Part shown: positions 22,460 to 31,495 of the stretch, piece by piece
How positions within the stretch are numbered: the first letter of the stretch is position 1
How the letters are laid out: every line of letters starts with the position of its first letter
DNA from: Wenzhouxiangella sp042310355
GTDB taxonomy: Bacteria > Pseudomonadota > Gammaproteobacteria > Xanthomonadales > Wenzhouxiangellaceae
Assembly: GCF_042310355.1 (NCBI RefSeq)
Contig: NZ_JBHJMR010000001.1
Span: 186,001-250,000 of the forward strand
Length of the DNA: 64,000 bases
Reading direction: 5' to 3'
Translations under genes and position numbers: made by a program
The notes under the pieces: model-generated
The model's input: only the letters and a program-made list of their open reading frames with translations
What the model was told of the DNA's origin: nothing
Databases searched by the model: none

Positions 22460-25066
22460 TCAGTCCGTCCGGGCGAGCCGGCGCCGCCACCACCATTTTT
22501 CCAGTTCGACCAGCAGCATCAGGGGTGCCATGAGCGCAAGAATCAGCAGCCAGTGCCCCGGCGCCAGCCCGGTGGTGCCGAAGATCCACTGCGCGAACGG
22601 CAGGTAGGTGAAGCCGAGCTGCAGAACGACCAGGATGCCGACCATCAGCCAGGCCCATCGGTTGGCGGTCAGGGCCTCGCGGGTCAGGCTGGGAGCGAAC
22701 AGGCGTCGGCAGTTGAACAGGTAGAGGATCTCGCCGGTCACCAGCAGGTTGACCGCCAGCGTGCGCGCGAGCGCCTCGTCGCCGTCGCCGGTCAGGCTCC
22801 AGTGGAACAGGGCGAAGGTGGCGCCGGTGAGCACCAGCCCGACCCAGACGATGCGGGTGGCGACGAAGCCGGTGATCAGGCCCTCGGACTGCGGGCGGGG
22901 TGCGCGCCGCATCACGTCTCCCTCGGTCGGCTCGAAGGCCAGCGCGAGCGCCAGCGTCACCGCGGTGGCCATGTTGATCCACAGGATCTGCACCGGGGTG
23001 ATCGGCAGTGCCATGCCAGCCAACACCGCGATCGCGACCACCAGCGCCTCGGCGGCGTTGGTCGGCAGGATGAACAGCACGGCCTTGCGGATGTTGTCGT
23101 AGACGCCGCGGCCTTCCTCGATACCGGCGACGATGGTGCTGAAATTGTCGTCGGCGAGCACCATCTCGGCGGCCTGGCGAGCGGCCTCGGTCCCCTTGAT
23201 GCCCATGGCCACGCCGATGTCGGCGCGTTTGAGCGCCGGCGCATCGTTGGCACCGTCTCCGGTCATGGCCACCACCTCGCCGCGGGCCTGCAGGGCGGTC
23301 ACCAGCCGAAGCTTGTGCTCGGGGGAAGTGCGCGCGTAGACGGTCACCCGGCCGGCCTGGCGGGAAAACTCGTCGTCGTCGAGTCGGTCGAGTTCCGGCC
23401 CGGTCAGGACCGTGCCGTCATCGGACAGCGCCAGGTCGCGGGCGATCGCGCGCGCCGTCGCGGCATGGTCGCCGGTGATCATCCGGACGGTGATACCCGC
23501 ATCACGGCAGGCACGGATGGCGGCGGGCACCTCGGCTCGCGGCGGGTCGGCAAAGCCGATCAGGCCGAGCAGGACGAAGTCTTCACCCAGGGTTTCGGTG
23601 TCATCCAGCGATTCGATCGGCCGGTCGGTTGCTCTTTCGGCCAGCGCCAGCATCCGCAGGCCGTCGCCGGCCAGCTCGTCGAGCGCGCCTTGCCAGGGCG
23701 CGGCATCGAGCGGCTGCTCGCCTTCCCGCTCCAGGATCCGGGAGCAGCGCTGCAGGATGACCTCGGGCGCGCCCTTGATGATCAGGCGCTTGCCGTGTGC
23801 ACTGGCCATCATCTTCCGGTGCGAGGAGAACGACAGGACCGCCGTGCGCGGGGCCGAAGAGCGAACCTCCCCGAGATCCAGGCCGATCCCTTCGGCGATC
23901 GCAAGCAGCGCCCGCTCGATCGGGTCATTGCTGTCGCTGTCGACTTCGGCGTCGCTGCACAGCACGGCCGCTTCGGCCAGCGCCCGGGTCGGCGCGTCGT
24001 CGATCGGCAACGCTTCGAGGCCGAAATCGCCGCTGGCGTCGAGTACGCGTCGAACCTGCAGTTCGTTGCGCGTGAGCGTGCCGGTCTTGTCCGAGCAGAT
24101 GGTGGTGACCGAGCCGAGGGTTTCGACCGCCGGCAGCAGTCGAATGATGGCCTGGCGCGAGGCCATGCGCTGCACGCCGATGGCCAGCGTGATGGTGATG
24201 ATCGCAGGCAGACCCTCCGGGATGGCGGCAACGACTATAGCGACGCCGGCCAGGAATCCGTCGCTGGCGGATATCCCGTGCAGGATAGAGCCCAGCACAA
24301 CGACCGCGACGGTAAACGCCACGACAACGGCCGACAGCAGCTTGCCGAAACGATTGACCTGCCGCAGCAGCGGCGTGGTCACGTTCTCCACCGTTTCCAG
24401 CAGGGCGCTGATTCGACCCAGTTCGGTATCGCTGCCGATCTGCACGACCACGCCGATGCCCTGGCCGCCGGTCACCAGGGTGCCGGAATGCGCCAGGCAG
24501 CGCCGATCGGCCAGTGCCGCATCCTCGTCGAGGGGCTCGGTCATGCGCTCGACCGGGACCGATTCGCCGGTGAGCGCGGCCTGGTCGACGCGCAGGCCGT
24601 GGGCTTCGAGCAGGCGCAGGTCGGCGGGTACGCGGTCGCCGGAACGCAGGCGCACGATGTCGCCGCTGACCAGCTGTTCGGCAGCGATGACCTGCCAGCG
24701 ACCGTCGCGCCGGACCTGTGCCTTGAGTGCCAGCATCTGGCCGATCGCTTCCATCGCGCGCTCGGCCTTGCCTTCCTGCACCAGGCCGATGAGCGCATTG
24801 ATGATGACGACCGCGGCGATCACGCCGGCGTCGATCCAGTGCTCGAGGGCACCGGCCAGCACGGCGGCAACGATCAGTACGTAGATCAGGATGTTGTGGA
24901 ACTGGGCCAGCAGGCGTCGCCACCAGGGTCGGCGCGGCGTGGCCGGCAGCGTATTGGGCCCCTCGCTTTCATGTCGGCGGCGGGCCGTGGCCGTATCCAG
25001 CCCCTCGCGCGTGCTCTCGAGTTGCTCGAGCGCCTCGTCCGGGGTCAGGGCATGCCAGTGCGTCAT
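22460..25066 (-). CDS. Cation-transporting P-type ATPase (P2-like, ion unknown)
   Basis: An 868-aa ATPase. It has an N-terminal cation_ATPase_N domain (WHALTPDEALEQLESTREGL), the actuator motif ALTGESVPV, and PEGLPA in helix 4 near residues 283-288. The phosphorylation site is D326 in SDKTGTLT, with TGD and MTGDGANDAPALK hinge motifs, and a six-helix C-terminal block (about residues 690-860) follows. Sequence style is closest to the calcium/magnesium-type P2A pumps, but residues that decide the ion were not analysed. The gene reads on the minus strand toward the MFS gene. It is separated from slyD by a terminator and so is probably an independent unit. Confidence 0.88.
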   Translation of the reverse strand: MTHWHALTPDEALEQLESTREGLDTATARRRHESEGPNTLPATPRRPWWRRLLAQFHNILIYVLIVAAVLAGALEHWIDAGVIAAVVIINALIGLVQEGKAERAMEAIGQMLALKAQVRRDGRWQVIAAEQLVSGDIVRLRSGDRVPADLRLLEAHGLRVDQAALTGESVPVERMTEPLDEDAALADRRCLAHSGTLVTGGQGIGVVVQIGSDTELGRISALLETVENVTTPLLRQVNRFGKLLSAVVVAFTVAVVVLGSILHGISASDGFLAGVAIVVAAIPEGLPAIITITLAIGVQRMASRQAIIRLLPAVETLGSVTTICSDKTGTLTRNELQVRRVLDASGDFGLEALPIDDAPTRALAEAAVLCSDAEVDSDSNDPIERALLAIAEGIGLDLGEVRSSAPRTAVLSFSSHRKMMASAHGKRLIIKGAPEVILQRCSRILEREGEQPLDAAPWQGALDELAGDGLRMLALAERATDRPIESLDDTETLGEDFVLLGLIGFADPPRAEVPAAIRACRDAGITVRMITGDHAATARAIARDLALSDDGTVLTGPELDRLDDDEFSRQAGRVTVYARTSPEHKLRLVTALQARGEVVAMTGDGANDAPALKRADIGVAMGIKGTEAARQAAEMVLADDNFSTIVAGIEEGRGVYDNIRKAVLFILPTNAAEALVVAIAVLAGMALPITPVQILWINMATAVTLALALAFEPTEGDVMRRAPRPQSEGLITGFVATRIVWVGLVLTGATFALFHWSLTGDGDEALARTLAVNLLVTGEILYLFNCRRLFAPSLTREALTANRWAWLMVGILVVLQLGFTYLPFAQWIFGTTGLAPGHWLLILALMAPLMLLVELEKWWWRRRLARTD

Positions 25067-25139
25067 CGGGTTGCCATCGGCGTTACGCGATCGTCGGGGG
25101 CTTGGCTCGGATGATACCCAATCCCCCGCCGCCGGAAAC

Positions 25140-25163
25140 GAAAAGGGCCTCGCGTGGAGGCCC
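25140..25163 (-). terminator. Rho-independent terminator of slyD
   Basis: On the minus strand a perfect 7-bp stem GGGCCTC / GAGGCCC with a 5-base loop is followed by CTTTTCGTTT. It lies 31 bases after the slyD stop codon. Confidence 0.85.
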
Positions 25164-25193
25164 TCGTCGCTGACACGAATTTTGCCGAAGCGT

Positions 25194-25658
25194 TCAGCCG
25201 GCGACCGTGCCCTGGGACACTTCTTCCTCGGTGGCTTCGCGCACGCCCTTGACGGCGACCTTGAAGTTGAGGACCTGGCCGGCCAGCATGTGGTTGCCGT
25301 CGACCGTGACCGTTTCGTCGCCGACTTCCTTGACCGTGACCGTCATCGGGCCGGCATTGGACTCGGCGCGGAAGGTCATGCCCGGTTCCACCTTTTCGAC
25401 GCCGGCAAAGGCATCCTTGGGAACGTCCTGGACCAGCTCGTCGCGGTAGGGGCCGTAGCCTTCCTCCGGGTCGATGGCCACTTCGAGTTCGTCGCCCTCT
25501 GCCTTGCCTTCGATCGCCTTTTCCAGGCCCGGAATGATGTTCTGATGGCCGTGGAGGTACTCGAGCGGCTCGCGGCCCTCGGAGGAGTCGATGACCTGGC
25601 CGTCGTCTCCGGTCAGGGTGTAGTCGATGCTGACGACGGTGTTGTTCGCAATTTCCAT
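25194..25658 (-). CDS. slyD: FKBP-type peptidyl-prolyl isomerase SlyD
   Basis: A 154-aa cytoplasmic chaperone and prolyl isomerase. The FKBP core is interrupted by the insert-in-flap domain, as in SlyD: VSIDYTLTGDDGQVIDSS, EYLHGHQNIIPGLEKAIEGK, then EEGYGPYRDELVQ and DGNHMLAGQVLNF. The metal-binding, histidine-rich tail of E. coli SlyD is missing; the protein ends EEVSQGTVAG, as many short SlyD proteins do. The start at 25658 was chosen as the family N-terminus (MEIANNTVVSIDY). A -35-like TTGAAA and a weak -10 (positions 25720 down to 25692) precede it on the minus strand. Confidence 0.9.
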   Translation of the reverse strand: MEIANNTVVSIDYTLTGDDGQVIDSSEGREPLEYLHGHQNIIPGLEKAIEGKAEGDELEVAIDPEEGYGPYRDELVQDVPKDAFAGVEKVEPGMTFRAESNAGPMTVTVKEVGDETVTVDGNHMLAGQVLNFKVAVKGVREATEEEVSQGTVAG

Positions 25659-25740
25659 GATGATCCTGCTTTCGAATTTGTTGAACAAACTAACATGGAG
25701 CGTGGTTCCGGCGCTTTCAACCGCCCGTTTTCGCTGCATT

Positions 25741-27408
25741 TCACGCCGGAAAGGTTCTCTCGATGATGGCCGCGAAATCAATGCCTTGGGGAAGGTTGCC
25801 GTACAGGCCGGCGCCGCGCGGCGCCAGCCTGGCCTCGCAGAAGGCCTCGGCCAGCGGGCTGTCGGCTTCGATCAGGACCGCCGCCTGCAGGCACAGTGCG
25901 AGATCTTCGGTCAACTGTCGGGCCTGGCTCGGCGCGGCGTCGGGCCGGGCCAGAAGATCGGCGACGGCGTCGAGGCGCGGCCCGATGCCCGCATGGGCGC
26001 CGCGCTGTGCTTCGAGCCGTGCCAGCAAGGCGTCGATCGAGCGTGGATCGCGGGTGGCCGCGCGCAGCACGTCCAGGCACTGCACGTTGCCCGAGCCCTC
26101 CCAGATGGCGTTGACCGGCGCCTCGCGGTAGAGCCTGGGCAGGATGGTCTCTTCGACATAACCGGCCCCGCCCAGGCATTCCTGCGCCTCGTTGATCGTG
26201 CCGACGGCGCGCTTGCACACCCAGTACTTGGCCACCGGCGTGGCGATGCGCGCCAGACGTTCGGCCTGCTCGTCGCCCGCGCTGGCGCGCTCGAACTCGC
26301 CGGCGAGGAACATCGCCAGGGCGACCGCGGCCTCCGATTCGATCGCCAGGTCGGCGAGGACGTTCTGCATCAGCGGCTGGTCGACCAGGGTTGCGCCGAA
26401 TGCATCCCGTCCGCGGCAGTGATGGATGGCTTCGACAACGGCCTTGTGAATCAGCGAGGCCGAACCGATGACGCAGTCGAGGCGGGTCTCGGCGACCATG
26501 CGGATGATCGTCGCAACCCCCCGACCGGCTTCGCCGACCATCACGGCCCAGCTGCCCGGATACTCGATTTCGGACGAAGCGTTGGAGCGATTGCCCAGCT
26601 TGTCCTTCAATCGCATGATCCGGAAAGGGTTGACCGAGCCGTCGGGCCGAAAGCGCGGCACCAGGAAGCAGCTCAGGCCCTCGTCGGTCTGGGCCAGGGT
26701 GAGGAAGGCGTCGCACATCGGCGCCGAACAGAACCACTTGTGGCCGATCAGTTCGTACTCCCCTCCGCCACCGGGTGCGCCCAGCGGCGTGGCGCGCGTC
26801 GTGTTCGCGCGAACGTCCGAGCCGCCCTGTTTCTCGGTCATCGCCATGCCCAGGGTCACGCCGCGTTTGTTCCCCGGCGGCAGAAAGCGTGGGTCGTAGG
26901 CCGAGGCCAGAACCCGGGGTTCCCACTCGGCCGCCACTTCGGGCTGCGCGCGCAGGGCGGGGACGACCGCGTGGGTCATGGTGATCGGGCACATCGTGCC
27001 GGCTTCGAACTGGTTGTGCAGGAACATCATGGCCGAGCGGGCAACGCGTGCACCGGCCCGGCCCGACCAGGTCAGGCTGGCCAGGCCGTGCGTCAGCCCG
27101 ATTTCCATGATGCGGTGATAGCCGGGGTGGTAGTCGACCCGGTCGATGCGATGGCCGAAGCGGTCGTGCGTTTTCAGTCGGGGTGCGAATTCGTTGGCGT
27201 CGAAGCCGAGCGGCCCGATCTCGGCCGCGGCCAGGCAACCGAACGCCGCAACCTCTGGCGCGAAGGCATCGCCCCCTTCGCGTCGCAGTGCCTCGGCCAG
27301 GGCAGGGTGGCGTTCGAAGGGGTCGTATTCGACCAGCGCCTCGGGCTGGTTGAAGACCCGGTGGGTGTCCAGTTCGGAAAGCCCGGCAGTATTGTCGTCG
27401 TTCGTCAT
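25741..27408 (-). CDS. aidB: AidB-like acyl-CoA dehydrogenase
   Basis: A 555-aa flavoprotein of the AidB type, longer than ordinary acyl-CoA dehydrogenases. Conserved parts are the N-terminal HRVFNQPEALVEYDPFERHP, the TEKQGGSDVRANTT loop, GHKWFCSAPMCDAFLTLA, and the C-terminal NEAQECLGGAGYVEETILPR with REAPVNAIWEGSGN. AidB protects DNA from alkylating agents in the adaptive response; in E. coli it is controlled by Ada, Lrp and RpoS. No ada homolog is in this window. The gene is divergent from nsrR with a 78-base intergenic region holding a palindrome, so NsrR-type control is possible. Confidence 0.88.
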   Translation of the reverse strand: MTNDDNTAGLSELDTHRVFNQPEALVEYDPFERHPALAEALRREGGDAFAPEVAAFGCLAAAEIGPLGFDANEFAPRLKTHDRFGHRIDRVDYHPGYHRIMEIGLTHGLASLTWSGRAGARVARSAMMFLHNQFEAGTMCPITMTHAVVPALRAQPEVAAEWEPRVLASAYDPRFLPPGNKRGVTLGMAMTEKQGGSDVRANTTRATPLGAPGGGGEYELIGHKWFCSAPMCDAFLTLAQTDEGLSCFLVPRFRPDGSVNPFRIMRLKDKLGNRSNASSEIEYPGSWAVMVGEAGRGVATIIRMVAETRLDCVIGSASLIHKAVVEAIHHCRGRDAFGATLVDQPLMQNVLADLAIESEAAVALAMFLAGEFERASAGDEQAERLARIATPVAKYWVCKRAVGTINEAQECLGGAGYVEETILPRLYREAPVNAIWEGSGNVQCLDVLRAATRDPRSIDALLARLEAQRGAHAGIGPRLDAVADLLARPDAAPSQARQLTEDLALCLQAAVLIEADSPLAEAFCEARLAPRGAGLYGNLPQGIDFAAIIERTFPA

Positions 27409-27431
27409 GAGGTCCGCTGGCCGTCATCGAA

Positions 27432-27448
27432 GTGATGTGAAGGATCAC
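27432..27448. promoter_or_regulatory. Palindrome in the aidB-nsrR divergent gap, candidate operator
   Basis: GTGAT-7-ATCAC (27432-27436 with 27444-27448) forms a perfect 5-bp inverted repeat across a 17-base site midway between the divergent genes. Rrf2 regulators bind similar short dyads. Adjacent TATAGT on the minus strand and TAGAAT at 27475-27480 could be -10 boxes for aidB and nsrR respectively; the latter would make nsrR nearly leaderless. Confidence 0.35.
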
Positions 27449-27486
27449 TATACAAAAGCTGCAGGCCGGCAGGTTAGAATCTGGTC

Positions 27487-27972
27487 ATGCGCCTGACCCA
27501 ATACACCGACTTCTCCCTGCGCGTGCTCATTTACCTGGGCCTGCACGATGACCGCCGCTGCACCATTCGCGAGATTTCCGAGGCCTACGGGATCTCCCGC
27601 AACCACCTGATGAAGGTTGTGCAGCAACTGGCGGCGGAAGGTTTCATCGAATCGGTGCGGGGAGTCGGCGGGGGCTTGACCCTCTCGAGCGATTGTTCCC
27701 GTCTGAACGTCGGTCGTATCGTCCGCGCCATGGAGCCGGATCTCGGGCTGGTCGAATGCATGCGCCCCGGCAACGAGTGCGTGATCACGCCGGCGTGCGC
27801 GCTCACCGGCATGCTGGCCGAAGCCCGCAAGGCGTTCCTCAACGTTCTCGACCGCTACACCCTGGCCGATATCCTCGGCGGCTCGCGCCGCGGCGAGCTG
27901 TCTCGCTTGCTCGGCATCCGGGTGGAGTCGGCCCCGGCCGAAACCGGACGAACGATCGGGGATGCCGGTTGA
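27487..27972 (+). CDS. nsrR: Rrf2-family transcriptional regulator, NsrR-like
   Basis: A 161-aa winged-helix regulator. The DNA-binding half has MRLTQYTDFSLRVLIYL and YGISRNHLMKVVQQLAAEGF, close to NsrR. Three cysteines, C91, C98 and C104 (VECMRPGNECVITPACAL), match the iron-sulfur ligands of NsrR. The cluster reacts with nitric oxide and releases repression. The neighbour is the divergent aidB, so it may repress that gene and itself. The family call is strong; the NsrR subgroup is supported by the cysteine spacing and the LTQYTDFSLR start. Confidence 0.8.
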   Translation: MRLTQYTDFSLRVLIYLGLHDDRRCTIREISEAYGISRNHLMKVVQQLAAEGFIESVRGVGGGLTLSSDCSRLNVGRIVRAMEPDLGLVECMRPGNECVITPACALTGMLAEARKAFLNVLDRYTLADILGGSRRGELSRLLGIRVESAPAETGRTIGDAG

Positions 27973-28095
27973 GCAAGTTGACCGGGTTTTCCAATGTGGC
28001 TTCTGGGAAGTTTTTGCAAGCTTTCGTTTTGACTTGAAAAATCCCTTTCGCCGGTGCACTATTGAGGCGAACTTGCGGCCGAGAGTCGTTCCAAC

Positions 28096-29406
28096 ATGCG
28101 CAAGCTGGGTTTCCTGGTCGGATTGATGCTGACGTCGATGGCCTTCTCCGCGGTTGCGGGTGAGGTGCGCAGCCTGCGCGTCTGGGCCGGTCCGGAAAAC
28201 ACGCGCGCGGTGCTCGACCTGGATGAGCGCGTGGAATACCGGCTGTTCACCCTCGACAATCCCTCGCGCGTGGTCATCGATATCGACGGCGTCGATCTCG
28301 ACCGGGCGCTGGAACTCGACGAAGAACACAGCGGCGTCATTCGGCGCGTTCGGCACGGCGCGCGTGACGGTGATGACCTGCGCGTGGTGCTGGATCTGGA
28401 AGGCGACGTTCGTCCGCAGAGCTTTCTGCTCGCGCCTGCCGGCGAGTACGGCCATCGCCTGGTCGTCGACCTCTATCCCCGCGACGCACAGGCGCCCGAA
28501 GAGCGCATCCGCGAGGCGGTGCAGCCGGCGATGGAAGGCGAGCGCGACATGATCGTCGCCATCGATGCCGGTCACGGCGGCGAGGATCCGGGCGCCATCG
28601 GCCCGGGCGGAACGCACGAGAAGTCCGTCGTCCTGGCCCTGGCGCGTGAGCTCAAGCGGCAGATCGACGACGAGCCGGGCATGCGCGCCATGCTCGTCCG
28701 CACCGGCGACTACTACATTCCCCTGGAGGAGCGCTTCGCAAGAGCCCGCGAGTCCCGGGCCGATCTTTTCCTCTCGGTGCATGCCGATGCCTTTCGCGAC
28801 CGCCGCGTGCGGGGCAGCTCGGTCTACGTGCTCTCGCGCAGTGGTGCGTCCAGCGAAGCGGCGCGCCTGCTGGCCAGGAGCGAGAACCGCTCGGACCTGG
28901 TCGGTGGCGTCAAGCTCGATCGCGGCGACGATGTGCTTAGTTCAGTGCTCCTCGACCTGTCCCAGAACGTGGCCATCGAGTACAGCACCGAAGCGGCCGA
29001 GGCGATCCTGGGCGAGCTCGCGGCGGTGGGCAAGCAACACCGCAAGCAGGTCGAGCGCGCCAACTTCGTCGTGCTGCGCTCGCCCGACGTTCCCAGCGTC
29101 CTGGTGGAAGTGGGCTTTATCAGCAATCCGCACGACGAGGCGAATCTCAACCAAGGCACCCATCGCAGCCAGCTTGCCGCAGCCATCGTCAACGGCGTAC
29201 GCCGACATTTCTTCGAGACCGCCCCGCAGGGAACCTGGATCGCCGCCAACCGAGACGGCGACCGCCATATCGTCGAGCAGGGAGACACCCTGGGCGTGAT
29301 CGCCCGCAAGTACCGCACCAGCGTTTCGCGGCTCCGCCAGGCAAACAACATCGACGGCGACGTCATCCATCCCGGCGCCGTGCTGGTCATTCCGGCCGGG
29401 TCTTGA
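28096..29406 (+). CDS. amiC: N-acetylmuramoyl-L-alanine amidase with AMIN and LysM domains (AmiC/AmiB type)
   Basis: Periplasmic cell-division amidase of 436 aa. Its parts are a signal peptide (RKLGFLVGLMLTSMAFSAVA), an AMIN domain (residues about 25-130) that targets the septum, an Amidase_3 catalytic domain (about 150-370) and a C-terminal LysM domain (GDRHIVEQGDTLGVIARKY). The catalytic domain has zinc ligands in IDAGHGGEDPG, the acidic residue in the THEKSVVLALA motif, SVHADAF, and NFVVLRSPDVPSVLVEVGF. In E. coli the amiB-mutL order is the same. The genes that usually precede it there, tsaE and nnrD, are not next to it here. A 123-base gap separates it from nsrR. Confidence 0.92.
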   Translation: MRKLGFLVGLMLTSMAFSAVAGEVRSLRVWAGPENTRAVLDLDERVEYRLFTLDNPSRVVIDIDGVDLDRALELDEEHSGVIRRVRHGARDGDDLRVVLDLEGDVRPQSFLLAPAGEYGHRLVVDLYPRDAQAPEERIREAVQPAMEGERDMIVAIDAGHGGEDPGAIGPGGTHEKSVVLALARELKRQIDDEPGMRAMLVRTGDYYIPLEERFARARESRADLFLSVHADAFRDRRVRGSSVYVLSRSGASSEAARLLARSENRSDLVGGVKLDRGDDVLSSVLLDLSQNVAIEYSTEAAEAILGELAAVGKQHRKQVERANFVVLRSPDVPSVLVEVGFISNPHDEANLNQGTHRSQLAAAIVNGVRRHFFETAPQGTWIAANRDGDRHIVEQGDTLGVIARKYRTSVSRLRQANNIDGDVIHPGAVLVIPAGS

Positions 29407-29407
29407 A

Positions 29408-29710
29408 GAAGGTTTCCGGTTTCAGGTTTCAGGATTCAGGTTTCAGGCGGCATTTTCCTCGGATTGGTGGGCGGCTCTGCGCCGCGCAAGGCCAGCGCAC
29501 GGTCTGGCTCGAACCATAGGACGCGTGCGGCGGAGCATGTCGCGTCAGTGCCCCCTAACCGCAACCGACGTGCTGCAGCTTACGGCCTCTACGTATCCGC
29601 GAAATCAATACCGAGGGGCTTTCCGAGTGGCCACGCCGTTTCGCGGCCGAGCCGCCCGACATAGCGCGGACGCCGCCGACCTGAACCCTGAAACCTGAAC
29701 CCTGAAACCT
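29408..29710 (+). repeat. Inverted-repeat element with TTTCAGG arms (element B) in the amiC-mutL gap
   Basis: Arms of TTTCAGG-type units at 29408-29447 and of the reverse type (CTGAAACC, CTGAACCC) at 29678-29710 flank about 230 bp. The left core carries GGGCGGCTCTGCGCCGC, a GCGGC hairpin shared with elements C and D. The right core carries GCCGCCCGACATAGCG, close to element C at 39342-39356. The whole 328-base gap is taken up by this element except for about 24 bases before mutL, where TAAACT at 29722-29727 is the only promoter-like hexamer. No gene was recognised in it. Confidence 0.8.
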
Positions 29711-29734
29711 AGCTGGTCCGGTAAACTGTGCCGC

Positions 29735-31495
29735 ATGCCGATCCGCAAGCTCCCCGTCCATCTCGTCAACCAGATTGCCGCCGGTGAAGTCATCGAGCGG
29801 CCGGCATCGATCGTCAAGGAACTGGTCGAGAACAGTCTCGACGCGGGTGCGCGCCGTATTCGCATCGAGGTCGAGCGCGGCGGTGCGCGGCGGATCCGCG
29901 TGACCGACGACGGCTGCGGCATCACGCGCGACGAGCTGACCCTGGCCCTGAGTGCGCATGCCACCAGCAAGATCACGTCCCTCGACGATCTCGAGGGCGT
30001 GGCCACCCTGGGTTTCCGGGGCGAGGCCTTGCCGTCGATCGCGTCGGTATCGCGCCTGCGCCTGGCTTCACGCCCGGGCGGGGCCGACAGCGGCTACGAG
30101 GTCGAGGCCGAGGGCGGTTCGGTCGGCGACGCGCGCCCGGCCGGCATGCCCGAGGGCACCGTGATCGAGGTGCGCGACCTGTTCTACAACACGCCGGCGC
30201 GGCGCAAGTTCATGCGCACCGAGCGCACCGAGTTCGGCCACATCGACGATCTGATCAAGCGCCTGGCACTGGCGCGCATGGACGTCGGCATCGACCTGGC
30301 CCACGACGGTCGCGTGGTGCGCAGCCTCGGCCCGGCCGCAGACGAGGCCTCGCGCAACCGCCGCGTGGCCGCCGTGTGCGGGGATGCCTTCATGGCGCAG
30401 GCGATCGAGCTCGACGAGGCGCATGCCGGGCTGAGGCTGATCGGTTGGATCGCGCGGCCGGGATTTTCGCGCAGCCAGGCCGACCTGCAGTTCTTCTTCG
30501 TCAACGGCCGCCTGGTGCGCGACCGACTGGTGGCGCACGCCGTGCGCCAGGCCTATCGCGACGTGCTCTACCACGGCCGGCACCCGGCTTTTGCGCTGAT
30601 GCTCGAGCTCGACCCGCAGCGCGTCGACGTCAATGTGCACCCGCAAAAGCACGAAGTGCGCTTTCGCGACGGGCGGCTGGTGCACGATTTCCTGTTCAAG
30701 ACTATCCACCACGCCCTGTCCGATACGCGTCCGGGAAGCGAGGCCGCGCAGGTGGCGGCCGCCTCACGCGCTCACGCGGGTGCGCCGGCTTTCGGGCAGG
30801 GGCAGGGGAGTCCCCAGGCCGGCTTGGGCCTGGGCGTGGCCGAAACGGTCTCGCGTTACGCGGAACTGGCGCGCGCGCCGGACGCCTTGAACGATCGGGC
30901 CGGGGATGATGTTCCGCCGCTGGGTTTCGCCGTCGCCCAGATCCACGGCGTTTTCATCTTGGCCGAGAACGCCGACGGCATGGTCGTGGTCGACATGCAC
31001 GCGGCGCACGAGCGCATCGTCTACGAGCAGCTCAAGCAGGCCTGGCGAGAAGAGCGGGTGCGTTCGCAGCAGTTGCTTGTGCCCGAAAGGATCGCCGTGT
31101 CCGAACGCGAGGCCCGGGCGCTTGAAGCGCACGTGGCGGGCCTGCGCCGACTCGGCTTCGAGCTGGGCCTGGCCGGGCCCGAATCGGTGGTGATCCGCTC
31201 GGTGCCGGCGCTGTTGTCGCGAGCCGACGGCCCGGGCCTGGTGCGCGACGTGCTGGCCGATCTGGTCGAGCTGGGACAGAGCCAGCGTATCGATGCGGTG
31301 CTCGATGAACTGCTCTCGACGATCGCCTGCCACGGCTCGGTCCGCGCCAACCGGCGCCTGAACATCGACGAGATGAATGCCCTGCTGCGCGACATGGAGC
31401 GCACCGAGCGCTCGGATCAGTGCAACCACGGCCGGCCGACCTGGGTCCAGCTCGACATGAAGGCCCTCGACCGGCTCTTCCTGCGTGGCCAGTAG
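29735..31495 (+). CDS. mutL: DNA mismatch repair protein MutL
   Basis: The N-terminal GHKL ATPase includes EVIERPASIVKELVENSLDAG (split here at about residue 36), DDGCGI and TLGFRGEALPSIASV. A proline- and glycine-rich linker separates it from the C-terminal dimerisation domain. That domain carries DMHAAHERIVYE, matching the nicking-endonuclease motif D(Q/M)HA-x2-E-x4-E, and CNHGRPTW near the end, the conserved zinc-region motif. Endonuclease MutL is typical of bacteria without MutH. At 586 aa it is within range. It is the first gene after element B and its last bases overlap the miaA start. Confidence 0.94.
   Translation: MPIRKLPVHLVNQIAAGEVIERPASIVKELVENSLDAGARRIRIEVERGGARRIRVTDDGCGITRDELTLALSAHATSKITSLDDLEGVATLGFRGEALPSIASVSRLRLASRPGGADSGYEVEAEGGSVGDARPAGMPEGTVIEVRDLFYNTPARRKFMRTERTEFGHIDDLIKRLALARMDVGIDLAHDGRVVRSLGPAADEASRNRRVAAVCGDAFMAQAIELDEAHAGLRLIGWIARPGFSRSQADLQFFFVNGRLVRDRLVAHAVRQAYRDVLYHGRHPAFALMLELDPQRVDVNVHPQKHEVRFRDGRLVHDFLFKTIHHALSDTRPGSEAAQVAAASRAHAGAPAFGQGQGSPQAGLGLGVAETVSRYAELARAPDALNDRAGDDVPPLGFAVAQIHGVFILAENADGMVVVDMHAAHERIVYEQLKQAWREERVRSQQLLVPERIAVSEREARALEAHVAGLRRLGFELGLAGPESVVIRSVPALLSRADGPGLVRDVLADLVELGQSQRIDAVLDELLSTIACHGSVRANRRLNIDEMNALLRDMERTERSDQCNHGRPTWVQLDMKALDRLFLRGQ

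Noticed and set aside
22331..25114. 927-residue open frame opposite the P-type ATPase
   Set aside because: Shadow of the ATPase gene; composition (Q, H, D and G rich) matches antisense translation, with no recognised domain.
28005..28030. Sigma54-like promoter upstream of amiC
   Set aside because: TGGGAAGTTTTTGCA resembles the -24/-12 pattern, but the spacing between the GG and GC pairs is one base short.
27973..28095. A tsaE or small gene between nsrR and amiC
   Set aside because: The 123-base gap is too short for tsaE and shows no family motif on either strand.
29408..29447. CRISPR-like array in the TTTCAGG arms
   Set aside because: Units are 7-8 bp, degenerate and contiguous, with no spacers or cas genes; they pair with an inverted arm instead.
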